Assembly: GCF_013155295.1 (NCBI RefSeq)
Contig: NZ_JABJXT010000004.1
Span: 124,001 to 188,000 of the forward strand
Reading direction: 5' to 3'
DNA length: 64,000 nt
Origin: Pseudogemmobacter hezensis
GTDB taxonomy: Bacteria; Pseudomonadota; Alphaproteobacteria; Rhodobacterales; Rhodobacteraceae
A program made the translations under genes and the position numbers. Of the stretch, positions 34,763 through 45,419 are shown in pieces; positions within the stretch are counted from its first letter, which is position 1, and each line of letters opens with the position of its first letter. Below the pieces are notes generated by a model, which was given only the letters and a program-made list of their open reading frames with translations, searched no databases and was not told the origin of the DNA.

Positions 34763-36982
34763 TCAGCCCGGCTTCGCCGCCTCGGCCTCTTCAAAGCTGC
34801 GGGTCAGCGCCGGGTAGTCGATCTTGCCCGAGGCCAGCAGCGGGATCTTTTCACGCACCAGCACCTGGGCGGGCAAGAGGATGCTGCCAACCCCATTGTC
34901 GCGGGCATATTGCACCAGTTTCGGGCGGTCTGCGGCAGGCTCGGTCACGCAAAGGATGACCTGTTCGCCCGTGCGCGGATGCGGGCGCGAGATGGCGGCA
35001 ACCGTCGCCCCCGGCCACAGCTTTTGCGCAAGGATTTCAACCGATTGCAGCGAGACCATCTCGCCGCCGACCTTGGCGAAACGCTTGATGCGCCCGGTGA
35101 TGCGGATCAGGCCCTTCTCGTCGATCGTCACCGCGTCGCCCGTGTCATACCAGCCCTCGGGCGGCGGCTGCAGCACGCCGGGTTTGTCGTTCAGAATATA
35201 GCCTGCCATCACATTCGGCCCCTTGACCATCAGGCGGCTGCCGTCGATCCCGGCCATCTCGACCAGGCGATATTCCATCGCGGGCAAAAGCCGCCCGACG
35301 GTGCCGATATCGGGCTCTGCCGGGGTGTTCAGCGACAAAACGGGCGAGCATTCGGTCGCGCCATAGCCTTCCAGCACGCGCACGCCAAAGCGTTCCGCCC
35401 AGATCTTGCGGGTGCTTTCCTTGACCGCCTCGGCCCCGGCGACCACCGCCCGCAGCGTGGCGAAATCGCTGGGATCGGCGCGACGCGCCCAGCCGTTCAG
35501 GAAAGTATCCGTGCCAAAAAGCAGCGTTGCCTGCACCGAATAGGCCAGCTCGGGGATGATGCGGTAATGCAGCGGCGAAGGGTGAACCCCGGTGCGAATG
35601 CCGCAGACCAGCGGCAGGATCAGCCCCGCCGTTAGCCCGAAGGAATGGAACACCGGCAGCGCCGTGCAGGAAATATCCTGCGGCCCAACATTGGCCCGCG
35701 CCCTGATCTGCGAGATATTGGCCAGGATATTGCCGTGGCTGAGGACAACGCCCTTCGGCGCGCCCTCGGTCCCCGAGGTGAAAAGGATCGCGGCGGGGGT
35801 GTCGCGGGTCACATCCTTTGGCAGGCGGTTCAGGCTGAAAAGCGCGCCGAGTTTTGCGCCGGTGGTCAGCCCCGCCTTCAGGTCTTCCAGCCACAAAAAC
35901 CGCACGCCCTCGGCCTCAAGGCCTGCGACGAAATCGGTCAGCCTGCCCTTTTCGACAAAGGTGCGGCTTGAAAGGATCATATCGGCCTTCACCACGCCCA
36001 AGGTGGTTTTCACCGCCGCGACGCCGACCGTATGGTTAAGGATCGCAGGCGTGACGCGCAGCTGCCACAGCGCATTCAGCACCGCCACCGCGCCAGGGGC
36101 CGTGGGCAGCAAAAAGCCCAGGTTGCTGTCTTTCTTCACATGCGGGCCGATCATCGCCACCAGCATCGCCGAGGTCAGCCGCAGCTTGCCGCGCGACATG
36201 GTCGTGCCCAGCACATCCTCATAGGCTATGGCTTTGCTGCCATGCACCGCCCGCGCCTCTGCCACGGCCTCGGGGATATTGTTGTGGCGGTCAAGCGCCT
36301 GATATCGCAGGGTTTCGGTGATTTCGCGCAGCGCCATCGTGGCGCGTTCACGGCGCAGCTTGCCGCGCAGATCCGGGTCAATCTCCAGCCGTTGCGGCGG
36401 CGCGACGCAGACCCGCACCTTGGGGAACCAGACCTTGCGCCAGCCATTTCCGGCCTTTGCCAGCTTTGAACGCTCCAGCCCTTCGATATGGATGGCGATC
36501 ACATCGGCGCGGGCGGTATCGACCATCCAGGCCGCGCCGCCGGCGATTTTCATCGGCGCACCCGTGGTGGTGATGCGGCCCTCGGGGAAGATCAGGCAGG
36601 CCTCACCCTCAGAGACGCGCCGCGCCATGGCCTTGGCCGACATCGGGCGCTGCGGGTCAATCGGAGAGATGTCAAAGGCGCGGCCAAAGGCACGCAGCAT
36701 CAGACCTTTGGCCCAGGTCGTATAGACCACCACATTCAGCCGCCGCCTGACCAGCGCCAGCACCAGCGGCCCGTCAAAGAGGCTGACATGGTTCGAGACA
36801 TAGACCGCCGGGCCTTGGCTATCCAGATGCTCGGCGCCCTTGACCTCAACCCGGAACAGCAAAAGCGTCAGCCGGAAGATCCCCCGTGTCACCGCCCGGG
36901 GCGCGATGGCCCAGGCAACAACCAGGGCCAGCAACAATGCAAGAAGGCCAAGCACAAGGCCTGCGACAATCGTCAGAAACAT
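34763..36982 (-). CDS. Fused lysophospholipid acyltransferase / acyl-activating (AMP-binding) protein, Aas-like
   Basis: 739 residues. The first 210 form a membrane-anchored PlsC acyltransferase (N-terminal hydrophobic helix; NHVSLFDG as HX4D; FPEGRITTTG). Residues about 230-735 are an adenylate-forming domain (LFTSGTEGAPKGVVLSHGN, GYGATECSPVLSLN, YDTGDAV). This is the architecture of Aas, which activates fatty acids onto ACP and reacylates lysophosphatidylethanolamine. The partner domains argue against a role as aromatic CoA ligase for the catabolic genes nearby. Confidence 0.85.
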   Translation of the reverse strand: MFLTIVAGLVLGLLALLLALVVAWAIAPRAVTRGIFRLTLLLFRVEVKGAEHLDSQGPAVYVSNHVSLFDGPLVLALVRRRLNVVVYTTWAKGLMLRAFGRAFDISPIDPQRPMSAKAMARRVSEGEACLIFPEGRITTTGAPMKIAGGAAWMVDTARADVIAIHIEGLERSKLAKAGNGWRKVWFPKVRVCVAPPQRLEIDPDLRGKLRRERATMALREITETLRYQALDRHNNIPEAVAEARAVHGSKAIAYEDVLGTTMSRGKLRLTSAMLVAMIGPHVKKDSNLGFLLPTAPGAVAVLNALWQLRVTPAILNHTVGVAAVKTTLGVVKADMILSSRTFVEKGRLTDFVAGLEAEGVRFLWLEDLKAGLTTGAKLGALFSLNRLPKDVTRDTPAAILFTSGTEGAPKGVVLSHGNILANISQIRARANVGPQDISCTALPVFHSFGLTAGLILPLVCGIRTGVHPSPLHYRIIPELAYSVQATLLFGTDTFLNGWARRADPSDFATLRAVVAGAEAVKESTRKIWAERFGVRVLEGYGATECSPVLSLNTPAEPDIGTVGRLLPAMEYRLVEMAGIDGSRLMVKGPNVMAGYILNDKPGVLQPPPEGWYDTGDAVTIDEKGLIRITGRIKRFAKVGGEMVSLQSVEILAQKLWPGATVAAISRPHPRTGEQVILCVTEPAADRPKLVQYARDNGVGSILLPAQVLVREKIPLLASGKIDYPALTRSFEEAEAAKPG

Positions 36983-37203
36983 GGGGCACTCCGGGAAATC
37001 TGGCTTGCGGGGGGATGGCTTTCATCCGCCCCGGCAGGAAAGACACGACCATTGCAGGAAATCCCGGCGGCGAAAGCCTCAGGATCCGGCGCGGGCAGAC
37101 CCGCCGCGAGGGGCGCAATGTTACAACCTGTCATCAGGGCCGATAGTAACGCAGCCAGAGGCCCGGGCAAGGGCTTGTTGCGCCCCTGGCCGCCAGCACG
37201 CTT

Positions 37204-38490
37204 TTATGTGCGCTTTGGCTGCGGATAGCCGGGGATGCGGGCCCAGTATTCATCGGCCCGGCGCTCAAATGTGGCGGCGTCGCGGGCGTCGCTTTGGTAA
37301 AGGCTGCCGGGGGGAAGATGCGAATAGCTTTGCTCAACCCAGCCGCGCGGATCGTCATGGGGCAGCCTGTAGCCCACATGCCCAAGCGCCTCGGCCCCCT
37401 TGTAATGGGTGTCGCGCAGATGCAGCGGCACCTGGGCCGGGGCCTCGCGGGTGACATAGCTCAGGGCCTGGGCAATGCCGCGATAGGCCGACATGGATTT
37501 GGGCGCCCGCGCCACATGCAGCGCCGCGTGGGCCAGCACGATCTGCGCCTCGGGATAGCCGATCTTTTCCACCGCATTTGCCGCCGCCACCGCCGTTTGC
37601 AGCGCGGTATTATCGGCCAGGCCCACATCCTCGGAGGCGTGGATCATGATGCGCCGGGCGATGAAACGCGGATCCTCGCCGCCATGGATCAGCCGCGCCA
37701 GCCAGTAAAGCGTTGCATCCGGGTCTGAGCCGCGCATGGATTTGATAAAGGCCGAGACCACATCATAATGCGCATCGCCCGAGCGGTCATGGTTATCCGG
37801 CGCGGCGGCATAGGCCTCGTCGATCATAGCCGCGCTGACCGGGCCGTCATGGCCCAGAACTAGGCTTTCCAGCGTGGTCAGCGCCCGGCGCGCATCCCCG
37901 CCAGAGCGTCCGGCGATCTGGCGGATCTGGCCCGCATCCAGCATGGCGCCCGCGCCCTCGGCCTGCAGATGGGCAAGCCCGCGGCGGATCACCTCTTCCA
38001 TCCCCTCAATCGTCAGCGGCTCCAGCTTCAGGATGGTCGAGCGCGAGACAAGCGCCGGCGTCAGCACGTGATAGGGGTTGCCGGTGGTTGCGCCGATGAA
38101 ATCGACCGCCCCCTCTTCGCAGATCGCCAGCAGGTCATCGGTCTGGGTGGCGGAAAAGCGCTGCACCTCATCGACGAAGATCAAAAGCGGGCGCATCCGC
38201 GCCTCATCGGCCAGTTTGCGGATGTCGGCGACGCCTGCGCGGGTGGCGTGCAGGGGGCGGAACTCTTTGCCAAGGGTTGCACCGATGGCGCGGGCGATAC
38301 TGGTCTTGCCGATGCCGGGGGGGCCGTAAAGGATCAGGCTGCCCAGCCGCCCCGCCGCGATCCGCCGCCTGAGGATAGAGCCGGGCGCCAGGATCGGCTG
38401 GCCAATCACCTCATCCAGGGTCTTTGGCCGCAGCGCGGCTGCCAGCGGCAAACGCCCATGCGGCCCGGCCTTGTCGAAAAGATCGCTCAT
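37204..38490 (-). CDS. rarA: Replication-associated recombination protein A (MgsA/RarA)
   Basis: 428 residues, a clamp-loader-like AAA+ ATPase acting at stalled replication forks. Walker A is GPPGIGKTS near residue 58, Walker B LIFVDEVQRF, sensor GATTGNPYHVL, then the C-terminal RarA domains (HYDVVSAFIKSMRGSDPDA, EDVGLADNTAL). Its start overlaps the stop of an unknown gene by 4 bases. Confidence 0.93.
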   Translation of the reverse strand: MSDLFDKAGPHGRLPLAAALRPKTLDEVIGQPILAPGSILRRRIAAGRLGSLILYGPPGIGKTSIARAIGATLGKEFRPLHATRAGVADIRKLADEARMRPLLIFVDEVQRFSATQTDDLLAICEEGAVDFIGATTGNPYHVLTPALVSRSTILKLEPLTIEGMEEVIRRGLAHLQAEGAGAMLDAGQIRQIAGRSGGDARRALTTLESLVLGHDGPVSAAMIDEAYAAAPDNHDRSGDAHYDVVSAFIKSMRGSDPDATLYWLARLIHGGEDPRFIARRIMIHASEDVGLADNTALQTAVAAANAVEKIGYPEAQIVLAHAALHVARAPKSMSAYRGIAQALSYVTREAPAQVPLHLRDTHYKGAEALGHVGYRLPHDDPRGWVEQSYSHLPPGSLYQSDARDAATFERRADEYWARIPGYPQPKRT

Positions 38491-39104
38491 CCGGGCTGGC
38501 CGTTCGGGGGCGCAGGCTGTCTGTTGCCGTTACCGTCAAACCAGTGAATTTCGGCCTCGATCTCGGCCATGCGCGTGCCATCGGCGGGGGGCTGGCCCTG
38601 GCGAAAGCTGCGCAGGCAGCGCAGGCCGGCAATCTGCATCTCGCCCGCCACGCCATGGCCCAGATGCGCGGTCATCACCCGGTCGATCAGGCGGGTGGTC
38701 AGCTCTTCGGGCAGGGCCACCGACGGGTCGGCGATGATCGCGGTCTCACGGCTGCGCCGCGCCTCATCTTCGTGCAGGATCCGCGTCACCTCGGCCCGGA
38801 AGGTGGCCTCGGTGGCGATATAGGCCTCAAGCGCGGGAAGGGATTTTCGCGCGGGCTTTTTCAGCTTCAGATGGCCGCTTTTATACAGCATCAGCAGGAT
38901 CCGCGCGCCCACGGGCGAGGTCAGCGGGATATGCGCGTCGTGAAAGGCCAGCTCTTTTTCCTCACGCGTCAGGCGCAGCGAGAGGGGCCGCCCCTCCATC
39001 ACGGTGCGGCGCAACAGGGCCTGGGCAGGGCTGCGGTGGACGTTCGGGATCATGTCGATCACCGAAAGCGCGGGCCTCATCAGCGCACGGATATCCCAGA
39101 GCAT
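38487..39104 (-). CDS. Unknown protein coupled to rarA
   Basis: 205 residues, no family recognised. It is soluble and basic in the middle (KLKKPARKSLPALEAYIATE) with a Pro/Gly-rich tail. ATG 39104 has AAGGGG upstream; a GTG sits one codon earlier. It overlaps rarA by 4 bases, so the two are cotranslated, suggesting a link to replication or repair that sequence alone does not prove. Confidence 0.65.
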   Translation of the reverse strand: MLWDIRALMRPALSVIDMIPNVHRSPAQALLRRTVMEGRPLSLRLTREEKELAFHDAHIPLTSPVGARILLMLYKSGHLKLKKPARKSLPALEAYIATEATFRAEVTRILHEDEARRSRETAIIADPSVALPEELTTRLIDRVMTAHLGHGVAGEMQIAGLRCLRSFRQGQPPADGTRMAEIEAEIHWFDGNGNRQPAPPNGQPG

Positions 39105-39123
39105 CACATTCCCCTTTCAGCCT

Positions 39124-39173
39124 GGCCACCGGATCGGCCCACCGGATCGGCCCACCAGACTGGCCACCGGATC
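39124..39173. repeat. Four 12-13 bp tandem units between two genes
   Basis: GGCCACCGGATC, GGCCCACCGGATC, GGCCCACCAGACT and GGCCACCGGATC follow one another just upstream of the unknown gene at 38487-39104. It may touch its promoter. The rest of the 192-base gap shows no gene. Confidence 0.85.
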
Positions 39174-39296
39174 GGGGCCTGGCAGGTCTTGGCCGTTCCG
39201 TCTTATTCATGCCCTCTTACCCGGCGCAAAGGCGCGGCGTCCAGTCGCAGCGCAGGGTTCATGCTGGCAGCCCGGCGGTCTTTGCGCCTTTGGGCG

Positions 39297-40754
39297 CTAT
39301 TCGTCCCCGGTGCTGGCCACCGTGCTGGCCACCGTGCTGGCCTGGCGAAACCGCTCCAGCGCGGCATGGGCGCGGGTGCGGCCCCCGGATATGCGGTCGG
39401 GATCCCCGGCGCTCCAACGCGGTGCGGGCGACCAGGACAGGGGGGCTGCGTTCAGAAAAGCGGTGGCCTCTTCGCCCGTGGCGCCCTGATATCCCGCCAG
39501 CCAGCGGCGACGGTAAAGCCCCTTCGGGTCGTAGTCTGCCGCCTGTTTTTCGGGGTTGAACACCCGGAAATAGGGCGAGGCATCGGGGCCACAGCCCGCC
39601 ACCCATTGCCAGTTCATCGCATTGGCGGCCGGATCCCAGTCGGTCAGGCACGCCTCGAAATGGGCAAGCCCGTGGTGCCAATGGGTCAAAAGATTCTTTG
39701 TCAGCCAGCTGGCCACCACCATCCGCACCCGGTTGTGCATCCGCCCCGTCACCCACATCTCGCGCAGGCCCGCATCGACCAGCGCCACGCCCGTTCGCGC
39801 CTGCACCCAGGCATCAAGATCGGGGCCAGGACCGCGCCAGGGGAAATCGGCCCATTCACCGCGCCAGGGCGCATGGGGCATATCGGGAAAGCTGATCAGC
39901 AGATGCCAGGCAAATTCGCGCCAGATCACCTCGGACAGGAATTTGCCGATGGCGCTTTCGCGGCCCGGATCGGCCTCGGCCTGGATCTGCGCACGGGCCC
40001 AGATGCTGCGCGGGCTGATCTCGCCCAGGGCCAGATGCTCTGACAGGCCCGAGGTTGCGTCTATATCGGGGCGGTCGCGGGTGCTGGCGTAATCGCCGAC
40101 CCGGTCAAGGAAATCCTCCAGCCGCGCGAAAGCCGCATCCTCGCCCGCAGGCAGCGCGTGACGGGCCAGAACCGGGCCACCGCGCCGCATATCGGGGGCC
40201 AGAGCCAGCGCGGCGATGGGAATGGTCGGGAAGGGCAGCGGCGGCGGCGCATATCCGGTGATGCGGGCGGGCGCGTCGGGGGCGGGGCGCTCTGCCCCAA
40301 GGCGGCGCAGCGCATTGGCGAAGGGGGTGAACACCTTGTAAACGCCGCCCTGCCCGGTCCGCAAAGCGGCCGGATGCGCCAGCAAATGGCCCGGATGCAG
40401 CACAAGACCCGCGCCGATCCTGGCCCTCAGCCGCGCCTGCTGGCCGCGCGTCTGCGGCTCTGGCCAGTCGGCCTGATGCACGCGCGCCGCACCGACGGCC
40501 TGCATCAGCGCCGGCAATGCCTCTTCGGGCTCGGCCGCGACAATCAGAACGCCGCCAGCGCCGCGTTTTTTCAGACCCGCATCAAAGGCCTGCAGCGCCC
40601 GCTGCAGCCGCCAGCGCGGTGCAGCCCCAAGCGCCTTTGTCCGCGCATCAAGGCAAAACACCGCCAGAAGCGGCCCATCCGCCAGCGCCGCCAGCAGCGC
40701 CGGATTGTCGGAAAAGCGGAAATTGCGCGACAGCCACAGAAGACCCGCCGACAT
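39297..40754 (-). CDS. phr: Deoxyribodipyrimidine photolyase (class I)
   Basis: 485 residues. The N-terminal alpha/beta domain begins LLWLSRNFRFSDNPAL; the C-terminal FAD domain carries the family hallmarks MHNRVRMVVASWLTKNLL and WDPAANAMNWQWVAGCGPDASPYFRVFNP. It repairs cyclobutane pyrimidine dimers with light. The C-terminus ends in an STVASTVAST repeat from a 12-bp array. It is a single gene upstream of the catabolic operon in the same direction, separated by 153 bases. Confidence 0.92.
   Translation of the reverse strand: MSAGLLWLSRNFRFSDNPALLAALADGPLLAVFCLDARTKALGAAPRWRLQRALQAFDAGLKKRGAGGVLIVAAEPEEALPALMQAVGAARVHQADWPEPQTRGQQARLRARIGAGLVLHPGHLLAHPAALRTGQGGVYKVFTPFANALRRLGAERPAPDAPARITGYAPPPLPFPTIPIAALALAPDMRRGGPVLARHALPAGEDAAFARLEDFLDRVGDYASTRDRPDIDATSGLSEHLALGEISPRSIWARAQIQAEADPGRESAIGKFLSEVIWREFAWHLLISFPDMPHAPWRGEWADFPWRGPGPDLDAWVQARTGVALVDAGLREMWVTGRMHNRVRMVVASWLTKNLLTHWHHGLAHFEACLTDWDPAANAMNWQWVAGCGPDASPYFRVFNPEKQAADYDPKGLYRRRWLAGYQGATGEEATAFLNAAPLSWSPAPRWSAGDPDRISGGRTRAHAALERFRQASTVASTVASTGDE
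39310..39342. repeat. 12-bp tandem repeat at the 3' end of the photolyase gene
   Basis: GTGCTGGCCACC twice plus a 9-base partial unit, coding for the ASTV repeats at the protein's C-terminus. Confidence 0.9.
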
Positions 40755-40907
40755 CTCAGCGCGGCCTGTGGCAAAGGCGGAGGGGCACGAAAGGCGACGA
40801 AATAGGCATGTCAGGTCCGGTAAAATGGCGCAGGCCGCATGGGCTGCACCACCTTACAATGCAGGCGACAGGGGCAAAAGGGCGGCTTTCGCCGTATCTG
40901 CCCCCTG

Positions 40908-42113
40908 TCAGAGCCGCTCCAGCGCGATGGAAATGCCCTGGCCCACACCGATGCACATCGTCGCCAGCGCATAGCGGCCGCCGCCCGCCGCCAGCTGCAG
41001 CGCCGCCGTTCCGGTGATCCGGGCCCCCGACATGCCCAGCGGATGGCCAAGCGCAATCGCGCCGCCATTGGGGTTCACCCGCGGATCCGCATCAGCAATT
41101 CCCAGCTGGCGCAGCACCGCCAGACCCTGGGCGGCAAAGGCCTCATTCAACTCGATCACCGACAGCTGATCCGCGGTCAGCCCCAGCCGCGACAACAGCT
41201 TTTGCGTCGCAGGAACCGGGCCCATCCCCATGATGCGCGGCAGAACCCCCGCCGTAGCCCCGCCCAGCACCCGCGCAATCGGGCGCAGGCCATGGGCTTT
41301 GACCGCCGCCTCTGATGCGATGATCAGTGCCGCCGCCCCGTCATTGACGCCCGAGGCATTCCCCGCCGTGACCGTGCCGCCCTCTTTCGCAAAGGGCGCC
41401 GCCAGCCCGGCCAAAGCCGCAAGCGAGGTCTGACGCGGATGCTCGTCCCGGGCCACCACCAGCGGATCCCCCTTGCGCTGCGGGATGGTGACGGGGGTGA
41501 TTTCCTGCGCCAGCCGCCCGTTTTCCTGCGCCGCCAGCGCCAGTTCCTGCGAGCGCAGCGCGAAGGCGTCCTGATCCTCGCGGCTGATGCCGAACTCGCG
41601 GGCGACGTTTTCGGCGGTCTCGGGCATAGAGTCGATGCCGTATTGCGCCTTCAGCAGCGGATTGACAAAGCGCCAGCCGATGGTGGTGTCGTGGATCTCG
41701 GCCTGGCGCGAAAAGGCCGCGGTGGCCTTTGGCATGACGAAAGGCGCGCGGCTCATGCTTTCGACGCCGCCTGCGATGACCAGATCGGCCTCGCCCGTGC
41801 GGATCGCCCGGGCCGCCATGATCACCGCATCCATGCCAGAGCCGCAAAGCCGGTTCACCGTCGTCGCCGCCACATCAACCGGATAGCCCGCCAGCAAAAC
41901 GCACATCCGGGCCACATTGCGATTGTCCTCACCCGCCTGATTGGCGCAGCCGAGGATCACCTCATCGACCGCCGCCAGATCCAGCCCCGGATTGCGCAAA
42001 GCCAGCGCCCTGAGCGGCACCGCCCCCAGATCATCGGTCCGCACCATCGCAAGGCTGCCGCCAAAGCGGCCGATCGGGCTGCGGATATAGTCGCAGATGA
42101 AAGCGTCCTGCAT
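40908..42113 (-). CDS. Acetyl-CoA acyltransferase (beta-ketoadipyl-CoA thiolase-like)
   Basis: 401 residues. The nucleophilic Cys is in [13 protein letters not shown] near residue 91; the catalytic His lies in [17 protein letters not shown] and the second Cys in [10 protein letters not shown]. It closely follows the PcaF/PaaJ pattern. As last gene of the operon it probably cleaves the final beta-ketoacyl-CoA from the 2-aminobenzoyl-CoA route. ATG 42113 is preferred (GGAG upstream, family length); an ATG at 42128 is also in frame. Confidence 0.88.
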   Translation of the reverse strand: MQDAFICDYIRSPIGRFGGSLAMVRTDDLGAVPLRALALRNPGLDLAAVDEVILGCANQAGEDNRNVARMCVLLAGYPVDVAATTVNRLCGSGMDAVIMAARAIRTGEADLVIAGGVESMSRAPFVMPKATAAFSRQAEIHDTTIGWRFVNPLLKAQYGIDSMPETAENVAREFGISREDQDAFALRSQELALAAQENGRLAQEITPVTIPQRKGDPLVVARDEHPRQTSLAALAGLAAPFAKEGGTVTAGNASGVNDGAAALIIASEAAVKAHGLRPIARVLGGATAGVLPRIMGMGPVPATQKLLSRLGLTADQLSVIELNEAFAAQGLAVLRQLGIADADPRVNPNGGAIALGHPLGMSGARITGTAALQLAAGGGRYALATMCIGVGQGISIALERL

Positions 42114-42155
42114 CGGGGTCTCCGGCATGTGAAATGGGCGTTTAAAAGAGATATC

Positions 42156-42554
42156 TCAGGCGGGAATGACGGCGGTGGCCTCGATCTCGACTTTGGCGCG
42201 ATCCTCCATCAGGGCCACGACCTGCATCACGGCCATGGCCGGATAATGCCGCCCGATGATCTCTTTATAGACGCTGCCCAGCCGTTTCAGATCGGCGAGG
42301 TATTCCTCTTTGCTGGTGATGAACCAGGTCAGGCGCACCAGATGCTCTGGCTTTGCGCCCGCCTCGGCCAGCACCGCCACGATATTGCGCAGCGTTTGCG
42401 CGACCTGATCGACGAAATCATCGCTTTCGAACGCGCAATCGGCATTCCAGCCGATCAGCCCCCCGGTCACGACAAGACGCCCCTGGGCCGCCATGCCATT
42501 GGCATAGCCTTTGGCGGGTTTCCATCCGGGGGGGTGCAGGGTCTGAATGCTCAT
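42156..42554 (-). CDS. RidA/YjgF-family enamine/imine deaminase
   Basis: 132 residues. Members hydrolyse enamines or imines to the ketone plus ammonia; this one keeps GGLIGWNAD, RLTWFITSKEEY and a KVEIEATAV end where the family's substrate-binding Arg and Glu normally sit. Within an operon whose monooxygenase/reductase yields a ring with an enamine at C2, it could perform or speed the deamination. It overlaps the thioesterase gene by 4 bases. Confidence 0.82.
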   Translation of the reverse strand: MSIQTLHPPGWKPAKGYANGMAAQGRLVVTGGLIGWNADCAFESDDFVDQVAQTLRNIVAVLAEAGAKPEHLVRLTWFITSKEEYLADLKRLGSVYKEIIGRHYPAMAVMQVVALMEDRAKVEIEATAVIPA

Positions 42555-42958
42555 GTCGCCTCCTGAAATGCGATGAGTTTTGTGCGAACCGCCTGCGGCC
42601 AGGGCTGCGGGCGGCCATTTTCATTAACGAAAACCAGCGTCAGATCGCAGGTCAGGCGGTGAATGCCCGCGCCATGCGCCTCAATATGCAGGCTGGCCGA
42701 GCTGGAGCCCAACCGCACCAGCGAAAGCCGCCAGTCCAGCACCTCACCCAGCCGCGAGGGCGCGTGAAACACCGTCTGGATCTGCGCGGTCGGAACGCCG
42801 GTGCCCGCCGCCATCATCTCTTCATAGGGCCAGCCGGCAATCTCGCGGAAGAAATTTTCGACGACGGAATTGGTCATCTCGAAATAACGCGGGTAAAAAA
42901 CGATCCCGGCAGGGTCGCAATGATTGAACTCAATGCGGATCGGGCGGGTATAGGTCAT
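42551..42958 (-). CDS. 4-hydroxybenzoyl-CoA-type hotdog thioesterase
   Basis: 135 residues. The start [20 protein letters not shown] has the Asp of the 4-hydroxybenzoyl-CoA thioesterase family ([13 protein letters not shown]). It hydrolyses an acyl-CoA. In this operon it may clear dead-end CoA esters or free CoA from a pathway intermediate. It overlaps neighbours on both sides by 4 bases. Confidence 0.85.
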   Translation of the reverse strand: MTYTRPIRIEFNHCDPAGIVFYPRYFEMTNSVVENFFREIAGWPYEEMMAAGTGVPTAQIQTVFHAPSRLGEVLDWRLSLVRLGSSSASLHIEAHGAGIHRLTCDLTLVFVNENGRPQPWPQAVRTKLIAFQEAT

Positions 42959-44091
42959 GACAAAAGGCTCCGGGCGATGACGACGCGCTGCACGTCGGAT
43001 GCGCCTTCGTAGATACGCAGCGCCCGGATGTCACGATAGAGCTCTTCGACCTTGCTGCCGACCCGCACGCCGTCACCGCCATGCAGCTGCACCGCGGCGT
43101 CAATCACCTGCTGGGCGGCCTCGGTCGCGTAAAGCTTGGCCATGGCGGCCTCACGGGTGATGCGGGCCGCGCCCTGGTCTTTGGTCCAGGCGGCGCGGTA
43201 AACCAGCAAAGCGGCGGCATCAATCTTCAGCGCCATATCGGCCAGATGCCCCTGCACCATCTGCAAGGACGCCAGCGGCGCCCCCTGGATCTGGCGCGCC
43301 TGCGTGCGCGCCAGCGCCTCATCCAGCGCACGCCGCGCCAGCCCAAGCGCCGCCGCCCCGACCGTCGGGCGAAACACATCCAGCACCGACATTGCCAGCT
43401 TGAACCCCTCACCCGGCTTGCCGATCAGGGCGCTCTCAGGCAGGAACACATCGTCCAGCCGCAACTGCGCCAGGGGATGCGGCGCGATCACCTCAATGCG
43501 CCCCGCAATCGTCAGGCCAGGCTTGTCGGCGGGCATCAGAAAGGCCGACAGCCCCTTCGCGCCCGCCGCCTCGCCCGTTCGGGCGAAAACCACGTAAACA
43601 TCGGCAATGCCGCCATTCGAGATATAGGTCTTCTCGCCCGAAAGCCGATATCCCCCCTCAACCCGCCGCGCCAGCGTCGCCGTATTGGCCACATCCGAAC
43701 CCGCCCCGGGCTCCGTCAGCGCAAAGCCCGAAATCGCCCCGCCCGTCCGGGTCCGCTCCAGCCATTCGCGCTGCGCAGGCGTGCCGAACAGCGAGACCGC
43801 CCCCATCCCCAGTCCCTGCATGGCAAAGGAAAAATCCGCCAAAGCATCATGCCGCGCCAGGGTCTCACGGATCAGACAAAGAGAGCGCACATCCAGCCGC
43901 TCCCCCTCGCCCGCGCCTGAGTGGCGTAAAAAACCCGCCGCGCCCAGATCCCGCACCAGCCCCCTGCAAGCCTGATCGACATCCCCGTGATCGACAGGCA
44001 GATGCGCCCGCGCCCATTCCTCCAGCGCAGCCGCCAGCTCATGGTGACGCGCCTCAAAAAAGGGCCAGTCCAGAAAACTGCGATCACTCAT
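42955..44091 (-). CDS. Acyl-CoA dehydrogenase
   Basis: 378 residues. FAD enzyme signatures are [19 protein letters not shown] and a late [29 protein letters not shown], with the helical N- and C-domains of the family. It probably introduces a double bond in a dearomatised cyclohexane-carboxyl-CoA or ring-opened acyl-CoA. ATG 44091 abuts the dispersed repeat at 44091-44141; the longer frame to 44151 would read through that repeat. Confidence 0.87.
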   Translation of the reverse strand: MSDRSFLDWPFFEARHHELAAALEEWARAHLPVDHGDVDQACRGLVRDLGAAGFLRHSGAGEGERLDVRSLCLIRETLARHDALADFSFAMQGLGMGAVSLFGTPAQREWLERTRTGGAISGFALTEPGAGSDVANTATLARRVEGGYRLSGEKTYISNGGIADVYVVFARTGEAAGAKGLSAFLMPADKPGLTIAGRIEVIAPHPLAQLRLDDVFLPESALIGKPGEGFKLAMSVLDVFRPTVGAAALGLARRALDEALARTQARQIQGAPLASLQMVQGHLADMALKIDAAALLVYRAAWTKDQGAARITREAAMAKLYATEAAQQVIDAAVQLHGGDGVRVGSKVEELYRDIRALRIYEGASDVQRVVIARSLLS

Positions 44092-44141
44092 TTCATCTGT
44101 CCCAAAATATCCTCGGGGGTCCGGGGGCAGACAGCCCCCGG
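44091..44141. repeat. Dispersed hairpin repeat, copy 1
   Basis: A G/C hairpin (CCGGGGGC 44121-44128, loop AGACA, complement 44134-44141) joined to an A/T tract. Read on the minus strand the order is hairpin, then ACCCCCGAGGATATTTTGGG, then ACAGATGAAA. The same arrangement recurs at 60407-60461. It lies between the enoyl-CoA hydratase stop and the acyl-CoA dehydrogenase start. Confidence 0.85.
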
Positions 44142-44163
44142 CGGCATCCATTTCACACAGCCC

Positions 44164-44987
<824 letters not shown>

Positions 44988-44991
<4 letters not shown>

Positions 44992-45419
44992 CGCTTCATC
45001 GCCTTCTTCAGAATTTCGGTCAGAGTATCGACATCCGCGTCATCCAGCCCCTCAAAGACCCGCGCCACCTCGGCCTCATGCCCCACGGCAAGGGTCTCGA
45101 ATTGCGCCAGCCCCTCGGGCGTCAGGCCGACATAGACAGTGCGCCGGTCGGTGTCTGAGGGCCGCCGCGCCACCAGACCGTCTTTTTCCAGCCGGTCAAC
45201 CACCGTCGTCGCATTGCCGTTTGAGACCAGCAGCAGGCGACTCAGCTCGCTCATGGTGCAGCCCTCACGGCGGCGGTAAAGCGCGGCCATCACGTCGAAA
45301 CGCGGCAGGGTGGTGTCATGGGTCAGGCGCAGAAATTCGCGCAGGTTCGATTCCGCGCTGCGCGTGACCGCCAGCATACGGATCCACAGTTTCAGCCTGC
45401 GCTTTGAACTTTCGCTCAC
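44988..45419 (-). CDS. MarR-family repressor inside the 2-aminobenzoyl-CoA operon
   Basis: 143 residues with a winged helix ([47 protein letters not shown], about 60-105). It starts at GTG overlapping the SDR stop. MarR proteins of aromatic-CoA pathways often respond to the CoA ester substrate, so it is the best candidate to bind the palindrome at 48534-48588 (inference). Confidence 0.83.

Noticed and set aside
34763-36982. The AMP-binding protein as an anthranilate-CoA ligase
   Set aside because: It is fused to a PlsC acyltransferase and membrane anchor, the Aas architecture, and is separated from the catabolic operon by rarA and phr.
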